Source of the DNA: Olivibacter sitiensis DSM 17696
GTDB lineage: Bacteria; Bacteroidota; Bacteroidia; Sphingobacteriales; Sphingobacteriaceae
DNA length: 64,000 bases
Direction: 5' to 3'
NCBI RefSeq assembly: GCF_000427965.1
Contig: NZ_ATZA01000001.1
Location: forward strand, 124,001 to 188,000
A program made the position numbers and the translations under genes. The notes beneath the pieces are model-generated. The model worked only from the letters and a program-made list of their open reading frames with translations, made no database searches and was not told the origin of the DNA. Shown here piece by piece: positions 51,983 through 60,938 of the stretch (position 1 is its first letter; the number at the start of each line of letters is the position of its first letter).

Positions 51983-53091
51983 GAAACAAATATGATCGAT
52001 CGGGGCGAGCGCTGTGTCTCTGCGCGATATGGTTGTGCTGCTTGGCCTTAGTTTCCAGTTGTAAGGGGCCTCAGGAAGAAGAAGAGGCTGCGAGTACCTG
52101 TCCCTACGAGGAGATAGAAAAAATGATTGACACAATAAACGTCCAAACTGCGCAGCAGTACCAGACGCTGCAGCTCACGGGAAGTGTGGATTACAACCCC
52201 GAGCAGGTGTACCGTTATGTGCCATTGCTTACGGGAGTGGTAACGACGAGCCATTTTGCCTTGGGCGACTATGTACGCAAGGGGCAGGTACTGCTGGAAA
52301 TCGGGAGCCCGGAAATCACCGAAATCAGTGCCTCTCTGGCAGAAGCGGAGACAAGGCTCTTGACGGCCAACAGAAACCTGCAATCGCAACAGGCATTGTA
52401 TAAGGATGGCGCTGCTTCCGACCGTGATGTGCTAGAAGCAACGGTGGAGGCCAATGCCGTACAGGCCGAGATAAGAAAACTAAAACAAAGCCTTCAAATA
52501 TACGGAGGTAGCCTGGTGCAGGGGCAGCTGGTCGTCAAGTCCGAGATAAGTGGCTATGTCGTGGAAAAAAACGTGGTGAAAGGGCAGCAGATTGCCCCTG
52601 GTGAACCCTTGTTCGTACTGGGCAATCTCGAAAAAGTATGGATATACGCCAATGTCTATGCCGGAAACCTGGGCCAGATCAAGGATGGACAGCTTGCGGA
52701 GATCAGCACCACGGCATGGCCCGGACAGGTGTTCAAGGGCAAGATAAACCGGATGTCCAATGTCTTCGATCCCGAAGAGCGCGTACTGAAAGGGGTCATT
52801 GAGCTGGATAACCGACAAGGGCAGTTGAAGCCGGGCATGATGGCTACTGTCAGCGTGCGTTTGGACGATAAGGAAGAAGTAGTGGCCGTTCCCTTGAAAG
52901 GGGTCATATTTGACCTCGATAGGTATTATGTGGTAAAGATGCCATCTACCTGTCAGTACCTCATACAGGAAATTCACCCACTGTATCAGGATAGCCAGTT
53001 TTACTACATCGCCAAGGATGAGCTTCCCATCGAGGAAGCTTTGGTAGGCAAGAATAGCCTGCTTGTGTACAATAAATTAAGGGGGAGGTAA
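51979..53091 (+). CDS. CzcB-like periplasmic adaptor (membrane fusion protein)
   Basis: A 370-residue lipoprotein (lipobox VSSC, Cys at about 28) linking the RND pump to the outer-membrane channel. Visible parts: a beta-barrel/lipoyl half-motif (VVTTSHFALGDYVRKGQVLLEI), an alpha hairpin (ISASLAEAETRLLTANRN ...), the second lipoyl half (SEISGYVVEKNVVKGQQIAPGEPLF) and a C-terminal barrel. No His-rich metal-binding N-terminal extension as in Ralstonia CzcB is seen. It is translationally coupled to the upstream gene. Confidence 0.92.
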   Translation: MRNKYDRSGRALCLCAIWLCCLALVSSCKGPQEEEEAASTCPYEEIEKMIDTINVQTAQQYQTLQLTGSVDYNPEQVYRYVPLLTGVVTTSHFALGDYVRKGQVLLEIGSPEITEISASLAEAETRLLTANRNLQSQQALYKDGAASDRDVLEATVEANAVQAEIRKLKQSLQIYGGSLVQGQLVVKSEISGYVVEKNVVKGQQIAPGEPLFVLGNLEKVWIYANVYAGNLGQIKDGQLAEISTTAWPGQVFKGKINRMSNVFDPEERVLKGVIELDNRQGQLKPGMMATVSVRLDDKEEVVAVPLKGVIFDLDRYYVVKMPSTCQYLIQEIHPLYQDSQFYYIAKDELPIEEALVGKNSLLVYNKLRGR

Positions 53092-53096
53092 TCGGC

Positions 53097-56000
53097 ATGG
53101 TCAAATTTACCGAAAAGATAGTAGGCTTTGCCCTGAAGAACCATGTCATGGTCTTGTTCTTTGTGATACTCTTGGCCGCGGCAGGTGTTTATGCGTACAA
53201 GCATACGCCCATAGAGGCTTACCCAGACGTGACCAATACCCGCACGCGCATCATCACCCAATGGCCCGGGCGCAGTGCCGAAGAGGTAGAGAAGTTCGTG
53301 ACCTTACCCGTTAGCAAGGAAATGAACAGTATCCCCGGCAAGACGGAGGTACGTTCTATTTCGCTCTTTGGGCTATCGGTGGTCACTGTAAATTATAGGG
53401 ACGATATCGATGATTTCTATGCGCAGCAGTACACCGCCAATCGCATGCGGGCCGTAGACCTGCCCGAAGGGGCCGAGGCGGAAGTAGAACCTCCGTATGG
53501 CGCTACGGGCGAGATCTTGCGCTATGTCATCAAGGCACCCGCGACTATGCCTATCCGAGAAATATCGGCTTTGCAGGACTGGGTGGTAGAAAGGGAGTTG
53601 CTGGCTGTCCCCGGAGTGGCAGATGTGGTCAGTTTCGGGGGGGAGGAAAAGATGTACGAAATCCAGGTGAGTCCCACGGAGTTGGCCAATTTTGGCCTGA
53701 CGGCCCTGGATGTCTTTGAGGCCGTTTCCAAGAGCAATGTCAATGTAGGTGGCGATGTCATTCAGCGAGGTGCACAGGCCTATGTAGTACGTGGTATCGG
53801 TCTGCTCGACAAGCAGAGCGATATAGAGGACATCTTCATCAAGAACAATAACGGCGTGCCCGTACTGGTAAAGCATGTGGCCCAAGTGGCCGTGAGTGCC
53901 AAGCCGAGACTGGGGCAGGTGGGGCTGGACGGAGCGGATGATCTCGTGGAGGGCATTGTAGTGATGTTGCGTGGAGAAAATCCAAGTGAGGTCGTTGACT
54001 TGTTGAAAGCTAAAATTGCAGATATGAATGAGCACCTCTTGCCGCAAGATGTGCGCATAGAAGTATTTCACGACAGGAGCGGTCTAGTCGAAAAAACGAT
54101 AGGTACGGTGAGTAAGAATCTGTTGGAAGGCATATTCCTGGTGTCGGTCGTGGTCTTCGTCTTCCTCTTTAACTGGCGTACGACTATTATCGTAGCTTCC
54201 GTCATCCCGCTTGCCTTTCTGTTTGCCATCCTGATGCTACGCATACAGGGGCTATCGGCCAATCTGATTTCCATAGGTGCGGTAGATTTCGGTCTGCTGC
54301 TGGAGGGTACGATGGTCATCGTAGAGCATGTCTTTGTGAGCCTCAGCCAGAAGGCGGAGCAACTGGGCATGTCCCGTTTCAACCGCATTAGCAAGTCGGG
54401 CATCATCCGCAGAAATGCCAAGGGAGTAGCCAAGTCCATCCTCTTTGCCCAAGTGATATTGATAGTAGCCTTGCTGCCTATCTTTACCTTCCAGAAAGTA
54501 GAAGGCAAGATGTTCGCTCCTTTGGCCTTTACCCTGGGCTATGCCCTATTGGGTTCCCTCCTGCTCAGTCTCACCTATGTGCCGGCCATGTGCAAGCTTT
54601 TGCTCAACAAGAACGTGGTGGATAGGCACAATCCCATTACCGAGTTCATCCGAAAGGGCGTATTTGCGCTCTTCTCTGTGGCCAGCAGGTATAGAAAAGC
54701 CACCATTGGGCTTTTCCTACTATTACTGCTGCTTTGTGGCTATGGCTTCACCCGGATAGGGACTGAATTCATACCTCAGCTGAACGAGGGGGCCCTCTAC
54801 ATCCGGGCCACCCTGCCTAATAGTGTCAATCTGGACGAGTCTGTACGGCTGACACAGGAAATGAAGGATAAGCTGCGTCGATTTGATGAGGTGAAATTTG
54901 TACTGACGCAAACCGGTAGGCCCAATGATGGGACAGACCCTACCGGTTTTTTCAACATCGAGTTTCACGTGCAGCTCCAGGATGAAAAAGATTGGGCGCG
55001 GCCAATCGGCAAAGAGGTGCTGCTGCAGGAGATAGAAAACGAACTGCATGTCTATCCGGGTATCGTGTTTGGTTTTAGTCAACCCATCATGGACAACGTG
55101 GAGGAATATGTGGCCGGCGTGAAGAGCTCTTTGGTGGTGAAGGTCTTTGGCGATGACCTCTACCAACTGGAGGATGTAGCTGATAGTGTCGCCGTGCAAC
55201 TGGCCGCCATCAAGGGCATTGAGGACCTGAACATATACCGCAATATAGGTCTGCCCGAGCTGCGGATTCGCTTGAGCGAAGCACGGATGGCACGCTATGG
55301 CATCTCCGTGGCCGATGCCCAGGCAGTGGTAGAGATGGCCATAGGGGGCAAGGCCGCCTCCACCTATTACGAGGGAGAGCGCATGTTCGACATCCGGGTG
55401 CGCTATGAAAAGGCTTTTCGGGACAATGAAGAGCAGATCAGGAATATCTTGGTGCCCGGCATCAACAACACCAAGGTACCGCTGTATGAAATAGCCGAGA
55501 TCGGTTTTCACAATGGTCCCGCCTTCATCTACCGCGAGGGAAGCAGCCGCTATATCGCCGTGGGCTTTTCGGTGCGGGGGCGGGATCTGGGAGGTACCGT
55601 CGCAGAGGCACAGGAAAGGGTCGGCAAGTACGTGCAGCTGCCAGCCAACTATCGGATGGAATGGGCAGGGGAGTTCGAAAATCAAGAGCGCGCGCTTGCC
55701 CGCATGGAGGTCATTGTACCCATTTCCCTATTGCTCATCGGTTTTCTGCTGTACCTCAATTTTGGCAACTTGCGCGATACGTTCATTTCCCTCATCACCA
55801 TACCCTTTGCTTTCATCGGGGGCTTCATATCGCTCTGGCTCACGGGTACGGTATTCGGCATCTCGGCAGGTATCGGCTTCATCATCCTCTTTGGTGTGGG
55901 CACCATAGATGGCATCATCCTCCTAAGCGTGATGAAAGAACACCTGCAACAGGGAAAAAAATTGCGAGACGCCATTGCCGAGGGGGTGTATGAACGCATC

Positions 56001-56201
56001 CGTCCCGTATTTATGATTGCCGTTATGGGCTCTTTAGGACTCTTGCCGGCCGCCATGTCGCACGGCATGGGCTCCGAGATCCAGAAACCCCTGGCCATTA
56101 TGATCGTGGGGGGGCTGCTCGTCTGTATGTTCTTGAGCTTGGTGGTGCTGCCACAGGTTTTTTATTTTGCCTACAGGCGCAAGAAGGGTTTGCGTATTTG
56201 A
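53097..56201 (+). CDS. CzcA/CusA-family heavy-metal efflux RND transporter
   Basis: Proton-driven inner-membrane pump, 1034 residues, with the RND duplication and about 12 TM helices. The TM4 motif reads AVDFGLLLEGTMVIVEH: the DFG and VE of CzcA-type (divalent Zn/Co/Cd/Ni) pumps are kept, but the second acidic position is Glu instead of the usual Asp. It differs clearly from the CusA-type Cu/Ag motif. Metal specificity is thus probably divalent but not settled. It starts 5 nt after the adaptor gene. Confidence 0.93.
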   Translation: MVKFTEKIVGFALKNHVMVLFFVILLAAAGVYAYKHTPIEAYPDVTNTRTRIITQWPGRSAEEVEKFVTLPVSKEMNSIPGKTEVRSISLFGLSVVTVNYRDDIDDFYAQQYTANRMRAVDLPEGAEAEVEPPYGATGEILRYVIKAPATMPIREISALQDWVVERELLAVPGVADVVSFGGEEKMYEIQVSPTELANFGLTALDVFEAVSKSNVNVGGDVIQRGAQAYVVRGIGLLDKQSDIEDIFIKNNNGVPVLVKHVAQVAVSAKPRLGQVGLDGADDLVEGIVVMLRGENPSEVVDLLKAKIADMNEHLLPQDVRIEVFHDRSGLVEKTIGTVSKNLLEGIFLVSVVVFVFLFNWRTTIIVASVIPLAFLFAILMLRIQGLSANLISIGAVDFGLLLEGTMVIVEHVFVSLSQKAEQLGMSRFNRISKSGIIRRNAKGVAKSILFAQVILIVALLPIFTFQKVEGKMFAPLAFTLGYALLGSLLLSLTYVPAMCKLLLNKNVVDRHNPITEFIRKGVFALFSVASRYRKATIGLFLLLLLLCGYGFTRIGTEFIPQLNEGALYIRATLPNSVNLDESVRLTQEMKDKLRRFDEVKFVLTQTGRPNDGTDPTGFFNIEFHVQLQDEKDWARPIGKEVLLQEIENELHVYPGIVFGFSQPIMDNVEEYVAGVKSSLVVKVFGDDLYQLEDVADSVAVQLAAIKGIEDLNIYRNIGLPELRIRLSEARMARYGISVADAQAVVEMAIGGKAASTYYEGERMFDIRVRYEKAFRDNEEQIRNILVPGINNTKVPLYEIAEIGFHNGPAFIYREGSSRYIAVGFSVRGRDLGGTVAEAQERVGKYVQLPANYRMEWAGEFENQERALARMEVIVPISLLLIGFLLYLNFGNLRDTFISLITIPFAFIGGFISLWLTGTVFGISAGIGFIILFGVGTIDGIILLSVMKEHLQQGKKLRDAIAEGVYERIRPVFMIAVMGSLGLLPAAMSHGMGSEIQKPLAIMIVGGLLVCMFLSLVVLPQVFYFAYRRKKGLRI

Positions 56202-56252
56202 GGTTGAATGGTTAAATTTCGGGCAATTGCGTGGAGAAAAAGAATAGTGAAC

Positions 56253-56951
56253 ATGGCCAGGATACTGCTAGTAGAAGATGACGAACGCGTGGCGTCTTTC
56301 ATCCAGAAAGGATTGGAAGAGCATACGCACTCGGTGTTGCATGTAGGCAAGGGATATGAGGCCATTGGTACGACGGCTATCCATACATTTGATGCTATCA
56401 TACTGGATATTATGCTGCCGGATATAGATGGTATCAAGGTATGCCAGCTATTGCGGCAGAATGAACAGACCATTCCCATCCTCATGTTGAGTGCATTGGA
56501 TAGCACCGGAAACAAGGTGATGGGACTAGAGGCCGGGGCAGATGATTATTTGGCCAAGCCTTTCCATTTCGAGGAGTTGCTGGCCCGTATTCAGGCATTG
56601 CTGCGGCGTGTAGCCTTTCAACGTGGTATCTCGGATATGTACCGCTATGCCGATCTGGAATTGGACCGCAGTGAACTGGCCGCAACGCGCCACGGTAAAC
56701 GGTTGACCCTCTCGCCCAGGGAATTTAAGCTATTGGCTTTCCTGATGGAGAATAGGGAGAAGACACTTTCCCGTGTCCAAATTGCCGAGGCCGTGTGGGA
56801 CATGCATTTCGATAGCGGCACCAATGTGGTAGACGTGTATATCAATTACTTACGAAACAAAATAGATAAAGGCTTTGCTTTTCCATTGATCCATACCGTA
56901 AAAGGGAGAGGCTATCTGTTCAAAGACAAATCGCATGAGCTTGAAAGCTAG
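56253..56951 (+). CDS. OmpR-family response regulator
   Basis: A 232-residue two-domain regulator: receiver with acidic pocket VEDDE, phospho-acceptor D52 in ILDIMLPD, and Lys in DYLAKPF; C-terminal winged helix (SPREFKLLAFLMENREKTLSRVQ ... NVVDVYINYLRNKID ... GRGYLF). A frame begins at 56208, but the ATG at 56253 gives the normal MARILLVEDD start. The C-terminal end overlaps the kinase start by 17 nt. Position at the 3' end of the pump operon suggests a metal-responsive system like CzcR or CusR. Confidence 0.94.
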   Translation: MARILLVEDDERVASFIQKGLEEHTHSVLHVGKGYEAIGTTAIHTFDAIILDIMLPDIDGIKVCQLLRQNEQTIPILMLSALDSTGNKVMGLEAGADDYLAKPFHFEELLARIQALLRRVAFQRGISDMYRYADLELDRSELAATRHGKRLTLSPREFKLLAFLMENREKTLSRVQIAEAVWDMHFDSGTNVVDVYINYLRNKIDKGFAFPLIHTVKGRGYLFKDKSHELES

Positions 56952-58296
56952 ACTGGTAAGGAATGCTATTCTGGTAGTTGCCCTGGTGCTCGGCTTTGTA
57001 TTGGTAGGTACCTATTGGCTATTCAGCCGGCAGGTGCATCGGCTATTCTTTGAGAGCCTCAATCGGACGGCCACCACAGCTGCCATGTACCACCTGGAAA
57101 GGGATGAGTTTAGCGAGGGAAGGTTCCGTTCGGTGGAGCAAAGGTACCGACGCATCTATCAGGCATCCATTCGTTTCTTCGATGAGGAGAATCGCATGGT
57201 CTTTGAGTTCGATTCACTGAATTATGTCATCCCGCTCAAGGAGATCGAGCTTATCAGGTCCAAGGGCGAATCGTCTTTCTCCTTGGGCGAGCGTCAGTTT
57301 TCGGGATTGTACTATCGCGATAATCAAGGCGATTTCGTAGTAATTGCTTCCGATGTGGATAAAGAGGGAACGGATCAATTGGAACGCCTGAGGTGGATTT
57401 TTATCACCTTCTTTTTTCTAGGTTTAATAGGTACTTTTTTTCTCTCGCTGTTATTGGCAAAGGAGACATTCAATCCCTTTTACCGCGTCATGGAGGAGGT
57501 CAATGCCATTACGGACAGGAATCTGCACAAACGGATATCCCTGCCCAAGGGGAAGGAGAATGAACTGTATCAGCTCGTTCTCTCTCTCAACCGCTTCTTG
57601 GAACGCATAGAAATTGGTATAGATGCGCAGCGCCATTTCCTTAAGCATGCTTCGCATGAGCTCCGTACACCACTTACGGCGATTATAGGCAGCTTGGAAG
57701 TGACCCTGGCAAAAGAAAGAAATGTGAGCGAGTATGAACAAGAAATGCGCTCCATACGAAGCGATGCCGTACATATCATGGACGTATTACAGGCTTTGCT
57801 TACGATCTCTGGATTGCGTGACGACGGACACGAGCTGGATATGGAATGGCTTCGCCTGGACGAATTGGTGTGGGACATTCTTGACCGGAGAAAGTTATTG
57901 CAGAAAAGTACCGCCGTCAATATGGATTTATCTGCAATAGAAAAGCCGGAGGAGCAATTGACCATAAAAGGCAATCGCGATCTGTTGACCATTGCCATAG
58001 GCAACCTGATAGACAATGCCCTGAAGTTTTCGGACGAGAAACCTGTTGTCGCACAGTTTTTGATGAAAGATGGGCAATTGTGCCTCAGTATTCAGGATAA
58101 GGGAGTTGGTATTGCGGCGGAAGATAGCGCATATATCTTTGACCTGTTTTACCGAGGGAAGCGTACCATACATGTCGCCGGCACGGGCATAGGGCTTCAT
58201 CTGAGCCGTATCATCTTTCAGCGACATGGCATTGCATTTGAGGTTCTGACGGAACTGGATGTGGGAACGTCATTCCTTTTATACTTTGCAAAGTAA
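56935..58296 (+). CDS. Sensor histidine kinase
   Basis: A 453-residue membrane kinase with TM1 (about 11-31), a periplasmic sensor (about 32-150), TM2 (about 155-178), HAMP linker, HisKA with H241 in HASHELRTPLTAI, and an ATPase domain with the N box GNLIDNALKFS, G1 DKGVGIA and G2 GTGIGLHL. It overlaps the response regulator. It probably senses envelope metal levels and controls the upstream pump genes (inference from context). No Cys or His cluster stands out in the sensor domain. Confidence 0.93.
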   Translation: MSLKARLVRNAILVVALVLGFVLVGTYWLFSRQVHRLFFESLNRTATTAAMYHLERDEFSEGRFRSVEQRYRRIYQASIRFFDEENRMVFEFDSLNYVIPLKEIELIRSKGESSFSLGERQFSGLYYRDNQGDFVVIASDVDKEGTDQLERLRWIFITFFFLGLIGTFFLSLLLAKETFNPFYRVMEEVNAITDRNLHKRISLPKGKENELYQLVLSLNRFLERIEIGIDAQRHFLKHASHELRTPLTAIIGSLEVTLAKERNVSEYEQEMRSIRSDAVHIMDVLQALLTISGLRDDGHELDMEWLRLDELVWDILDRRKLLQKSTAVNMDLSAIEKPEEQLTIKGNRDLLTIAIGNLIDNALKFSDEKPVVAQFLMKDGQLCLSIQDKGVGIAAEDSAYIFDLFYRGKRTIHVAGTGIGLHLSRIIFQRHGIAFEVLTELDVGTSFLLYFAK

Positions 58297-58317
58297 AAAC
58301 TCAAAAATGTGAAAAAC

Positions 58318-59298
58318 ATGAAGGCTATAGTAATCAGTGCGCCGGGCGGGCCAGAAGTATTGCGATTGGAGGAACGCGACAAACCTTCATTCGCTGTAAA
58401 TGAAGTGTTGATAAAAGTAAAGGCGGCGGGGGTAAATAGGCCCGACGTCTTTCAGCGAAAGGGAAACTATCCAGCGCCGCCGGGTGTTCCTGCCGATATT
58501 CCCGGACTGGAGGTTGCCGGCACGATAGCCGCCTGCGGTGTCGATGTGGAGCAGTGGAAGGTGGGCGACAGGGTATGCGCTTTGGTGGCGGGCGGCGGCT
58601 ATGCCGAATATGTGGTGGTAGATGCGGCGCAATGCCTGCCTATTCCCCTTGGTTTCAATTTTACGGAAGCGGCAAGCTTGCCCGAAACGGTATATACCGT
58701 ATGGTCCAATGTCTTCCAGCGGGGCAGGCTATCACCCATGGAGACCTTGCTGGTGCATGGCGGTAGCAGTGGCATAGGTATTACGGCCATCCAGCTGGCA
58801 AAAGCCTTTGGCGCCAAGGTTTTCGTGACGGTGGGCAGTGATGAAAAGGGAGCGGCTTGCCTACAGTTGGGAGCGGACCGATATGTGAATTACAAGTTGG
58901 AAGACTTTGCCGAAGCATTTGCCGACGATGGGGTGGATGTCATCCTGGATATGATAGGAGCCGAGTATTTCGAGCGCAATATCCAGGTGCTGAAAACCGA
59001 GGGAAGATTGGTGTTTATCAATGCCATGAAAGGCAATGCCGCCACCTTGGATATCATGAAAGTCATGCGCAAACGCATTTCCATCAGTGGAAGCACATTG
59101 CGTAATAGGGAAACAGCGTTCAAAGCGGCACTTACCAAGGAAATAGGGGAAAAGGTATGGCCCATCATGGAAGCAGGGGAGTTCAAGCCCGTTATCTATA
59201 AGACCTTCCCGCTAGAAGAAGCCTACCAGGCGCACGCACTGATGGAGAGCAGCGCGCATATCGGCAAGATCGTCTTGGTGGTGGATGACGAAAAGTAG
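58318..59298 (+). CDS. NAD(P)H-quinone oxidoreductase (PIG3/QOR-like MDR)
   Basis: A 326-residue zinc-independent MDR enzyme: GroES-like domain with RPDVFQRKGNYPAPPGVPADIPGLEVAGTI split across the family signature, and the Rossmann loop VHGGSSGIGITAIQLAKAFGA. Such enzymes reduce quinones with NADPH. The GTG at 58309 is in frame, but the ATG at 58318 gives MKAIVISAPGGP. It is the last gene of the efflux operon, 21 nt after the kinase, perhaps linking metal stress to redox defence (inference). Confidence 0.9.
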   Translation: MKAIVISAPGGPEVLRLEERDKPSFAVNEVLIKVKAAGVNRPDVFQRKGNYPAPPGVPADIPGLEVAGTIAACGVDVEQWKVGDRVCALVAGGGYAEYVVVDAAQCLPIPLGFNFTEAASLPETVYTVWSNVFQRGRLSPMETLLVHGGSSGIGITAIQLAKAFGAKVFVTVGSDEKGAACLQLGADRYVNYKLEDFAEAFADDGVDVILDMIGAEYFERNIQVLKTEGRLVFINAMKGNAATLDIMKVMRKRISISGSTLRNRETAFKAALTKEIGEKVWPIMEAGEFKPVIYKTFPLEEAYQAHALMESSAHIGKIVLVVDDEK

Positions 59299-59314
59299 GC
59301 CCCAGCATTTAACC

Positions 59315-59541
59315 CACAGCGCGGTCCCTTGCCCCGAAACTGGAGCTAGTACAGTGAAGAAACTAATGCAACTGGCTCAAGTTTAAGGGCAGGTCAGGTG
59401 GGCAAAGCCTAACTTGGGCCAGAACAATACATCAAAGCTTGCAGCTTTATGTCCTCATGCCTCGAAGTTTCAAACTTCGGCTTATTGGCCAAGCACCAGT
59501 TGATCCGCAGCGCAATCCCTTGCCCCGAAACTGGCGCTAGT
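59315..59541 (+). repeat. 36-bp direct repeat, two copies
   Basis: Copies at 59315-59350 and 59506-59541 share 32 of 36 bases, including CCCTTGCCCCGAAACTGG followed by GCTAGT. They lie between two operons, 155 nt apart. The palindrome CGAAGTTT-C-AAACTTCG lies between them (59463-59479). Confidence 0.7.
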
Positions 59542-59566
59542 TAAAGAGGAAATGTAAAGAAATGTT

Positions 59567-59631
59567 AAATTTTGCATTTCTGCCTGCCATGCTCTTGCAA
59601 ATTTCTTGTCAAATATAAAATTTTGCATTTC
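59567..59631 (+). promoter_or_regulatory. Paired 14-bp motif upstream of the NEW3-ABC operon
   Basis: AAATTTTGCATTTC occurs exactly at 59567-59580 and 59618-59631, 51 nt apart start to start (about five helical turns), 138-202 nt before the operon. This spacing suits a regulator binding the same face of DNA. Each copy also contains a partial -7-like TTTTG. Confidence 0.4.
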
Positions 59632-59768
59632 AATTTTTGGTTATCAGCCTAGCGGTGTTGACCTGATTTATGAGTGGGTGATGTTCCTGAACTTGGATCC
59701 GCTACCGCCATGATAAACCTTATTAAGTTCTTTTTATTCATAATGTATTGTTAGTCATCTTAAAATCT

Positions 59769-60935
59769 ATGCTTGCATTTTTATCGTTGGCACGTGCAAA
59801 GAAGCTTAAATCGTGCTTGGTTTATTTGTTCTTTTTAGGGTTTATGGGTTCCCCTTCCCTTGGTTTGGCACAGGGTGTCACGCTTTATACGCCTTATACC
59901 AAGATTTCCGTACCACCCGGCCAATCCATTGACTATTCCATTGACATTATCAATAACGGCAGTGCTGTGCGCAATGCTTCACTTACCGTGGTAGGCCTCC
60001 CCAAAGACTGGCCATACGAGCTAAAGTCCGGTGGCTGGAGCGTGGGGCAGGTATCCGTGTTGCCCAAGGAGCGCAAAAATGTTTCCCTGCAGGTACAGGT
60101 GCCCTACAAGGTGAACAAGGGGAGCTATACCTTTCAGGTGGTGTCTCCCGGCATGGGGCAGTTGCCCCTGACGGTGGTGGTATCCGAGCAAGGTACCTTC
60201 AACACGGAATTCAACAGTACGCAGCCCAATATGGAGGGTGCGGCCAATTCCACGTTTACCTTCAACGCCACGCTGCGCAATAGTACGGCCGAAGATCAGG
60301 TCTATGCCTTGCAGGCACAGGCTCCTCCGGGATGGAACGTCTCCTTCAAGGCAGATTATAAGCAGGTGTCGTCCGTGAATATCGAATCGTATAAGACCAA
60401 GGACATCACCATCGAAATAAAGCCCACCGACGATACCAAGGCCGGCAAGTATAAAGTGCCCGTGATCGCTACTACCAATGGTACATCGGCCGATTTGGCC
60501 TTGGAGGTGGTAGTGACCGGTTCCTATGCCATGGAACTGACCACGCCCAGCGGACTGCTGAGCGGGGAAATCACGGCTGGAGATACCAAAAACATAGACC
60601 TCACGGTCAAGAATACCGGATCGGCCGAAATAAAGAACGTGCAGCTCCAATCGTCTGCTCCCTCCAAATGGGAGGTGACCTTCGAGCCGCAGAAGATAGA
60701 CAACCTCATCCCCGGAGGCTATGTCAACGTGAAGGCGTCCATCAAGGCGGACAGGAAGGCCATACCGGGCGATTACGTGGTCAATATCGATGCCAAGGCA
60801 GCGGAGACCTCCTCAAAAGTAAGCTTCAGGATGGCCGTCGAAACCTCGCTGTTGTGGGGCTGGCTGGGCATTTTGATCGTTATCCTGGCCTTGGGAGCAG
60901 TCTATTATCTGTTCAAGAAATACGGAAGGAGGTAA
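59769..60935 (+). CDS. NEW3-domain membrane-anchored extracytoplasmic protein (COG1470-like)
   Basis: A 388-residue protein with an N-terminal signal (FLGFMGSPSLGLAQ, about 35), then two or three tandem Ig-like NEW3 domains recognisable by repeats such as VSVPPGQSIDYSIDI-like leads, LPKDWPYEL, APPGWNVSFK and APSKWEVTF, and one C-terminal TM helix (about 358-382) with a basic tail KKYGRR. The topology is outside with a C-terminal anchor. The next gene, an ABC ATPase, begins 3 nt after the stop. It is probably the extracytoplasmic partner of that transporter; ligand unknown. The ATG at 59769 is preferred over an upstream TTG. Confidence 0.82.
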   Translation: MLAFLSLARAKKLKSCLVYLFFLGFMGSPSLGLAQGVTLYTPYTKISVPPGQSIDYSIDIINNGSAVRNASLTVVGLPKDWPYELKSGGWSVGQVSVLPKERKNVSLQVQVPYKVNKGSYTFQVVSPGMGQLPLTVVVSEQGTFNTEFNSTQPNMEGAANSTFTFNATLRNSTAEDQVYALQAQAPPGWNVSFKADYKQVSSVNIESYKTKDITIEIKPTDDTKAGKYKVPVIATTNGTSADLALEVVVTGSYAMELTTPSGLLSGEITAGDTKNIDLTVKNTGSAEIKNVQLQSSAPSKWEVTFEPQKIDNLIPGGYVNVKASIKADRKAIPGDYVVNIDAKAAETSSKVSFRMAVETSLLWGWLGILIVILALGAVYYLFKKYGRR

Positions 60936-60938
60936 GCC

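Larger units (their letters stand above)
59299..59768. other. 470-bp intergenic region between the efflux and NEW3-ABC operons
   Basis: No gene is visible. Contents are the two 36-bp direct repeats, the 17-bp palindrome at 59463-59479, and the duplicated 14-bp motif. No clear rho-independent terminator for the upstream operon was found. Confidence 0.7.

Noticed and set aside
54723-55685. 320-codon minus-strand open frame inside the CzcA gene
   Set aside because: It lies fully antisense to a well-supported RND pump, has a His/Leu-biased composition typical of a shadow frame, and no start signals.
59315-59541. CRISPR-like array from the repeated 36-bp unit
   Set aside because: Only two copies, with 155 nt between them and sequence differences; no cas genes in the window.
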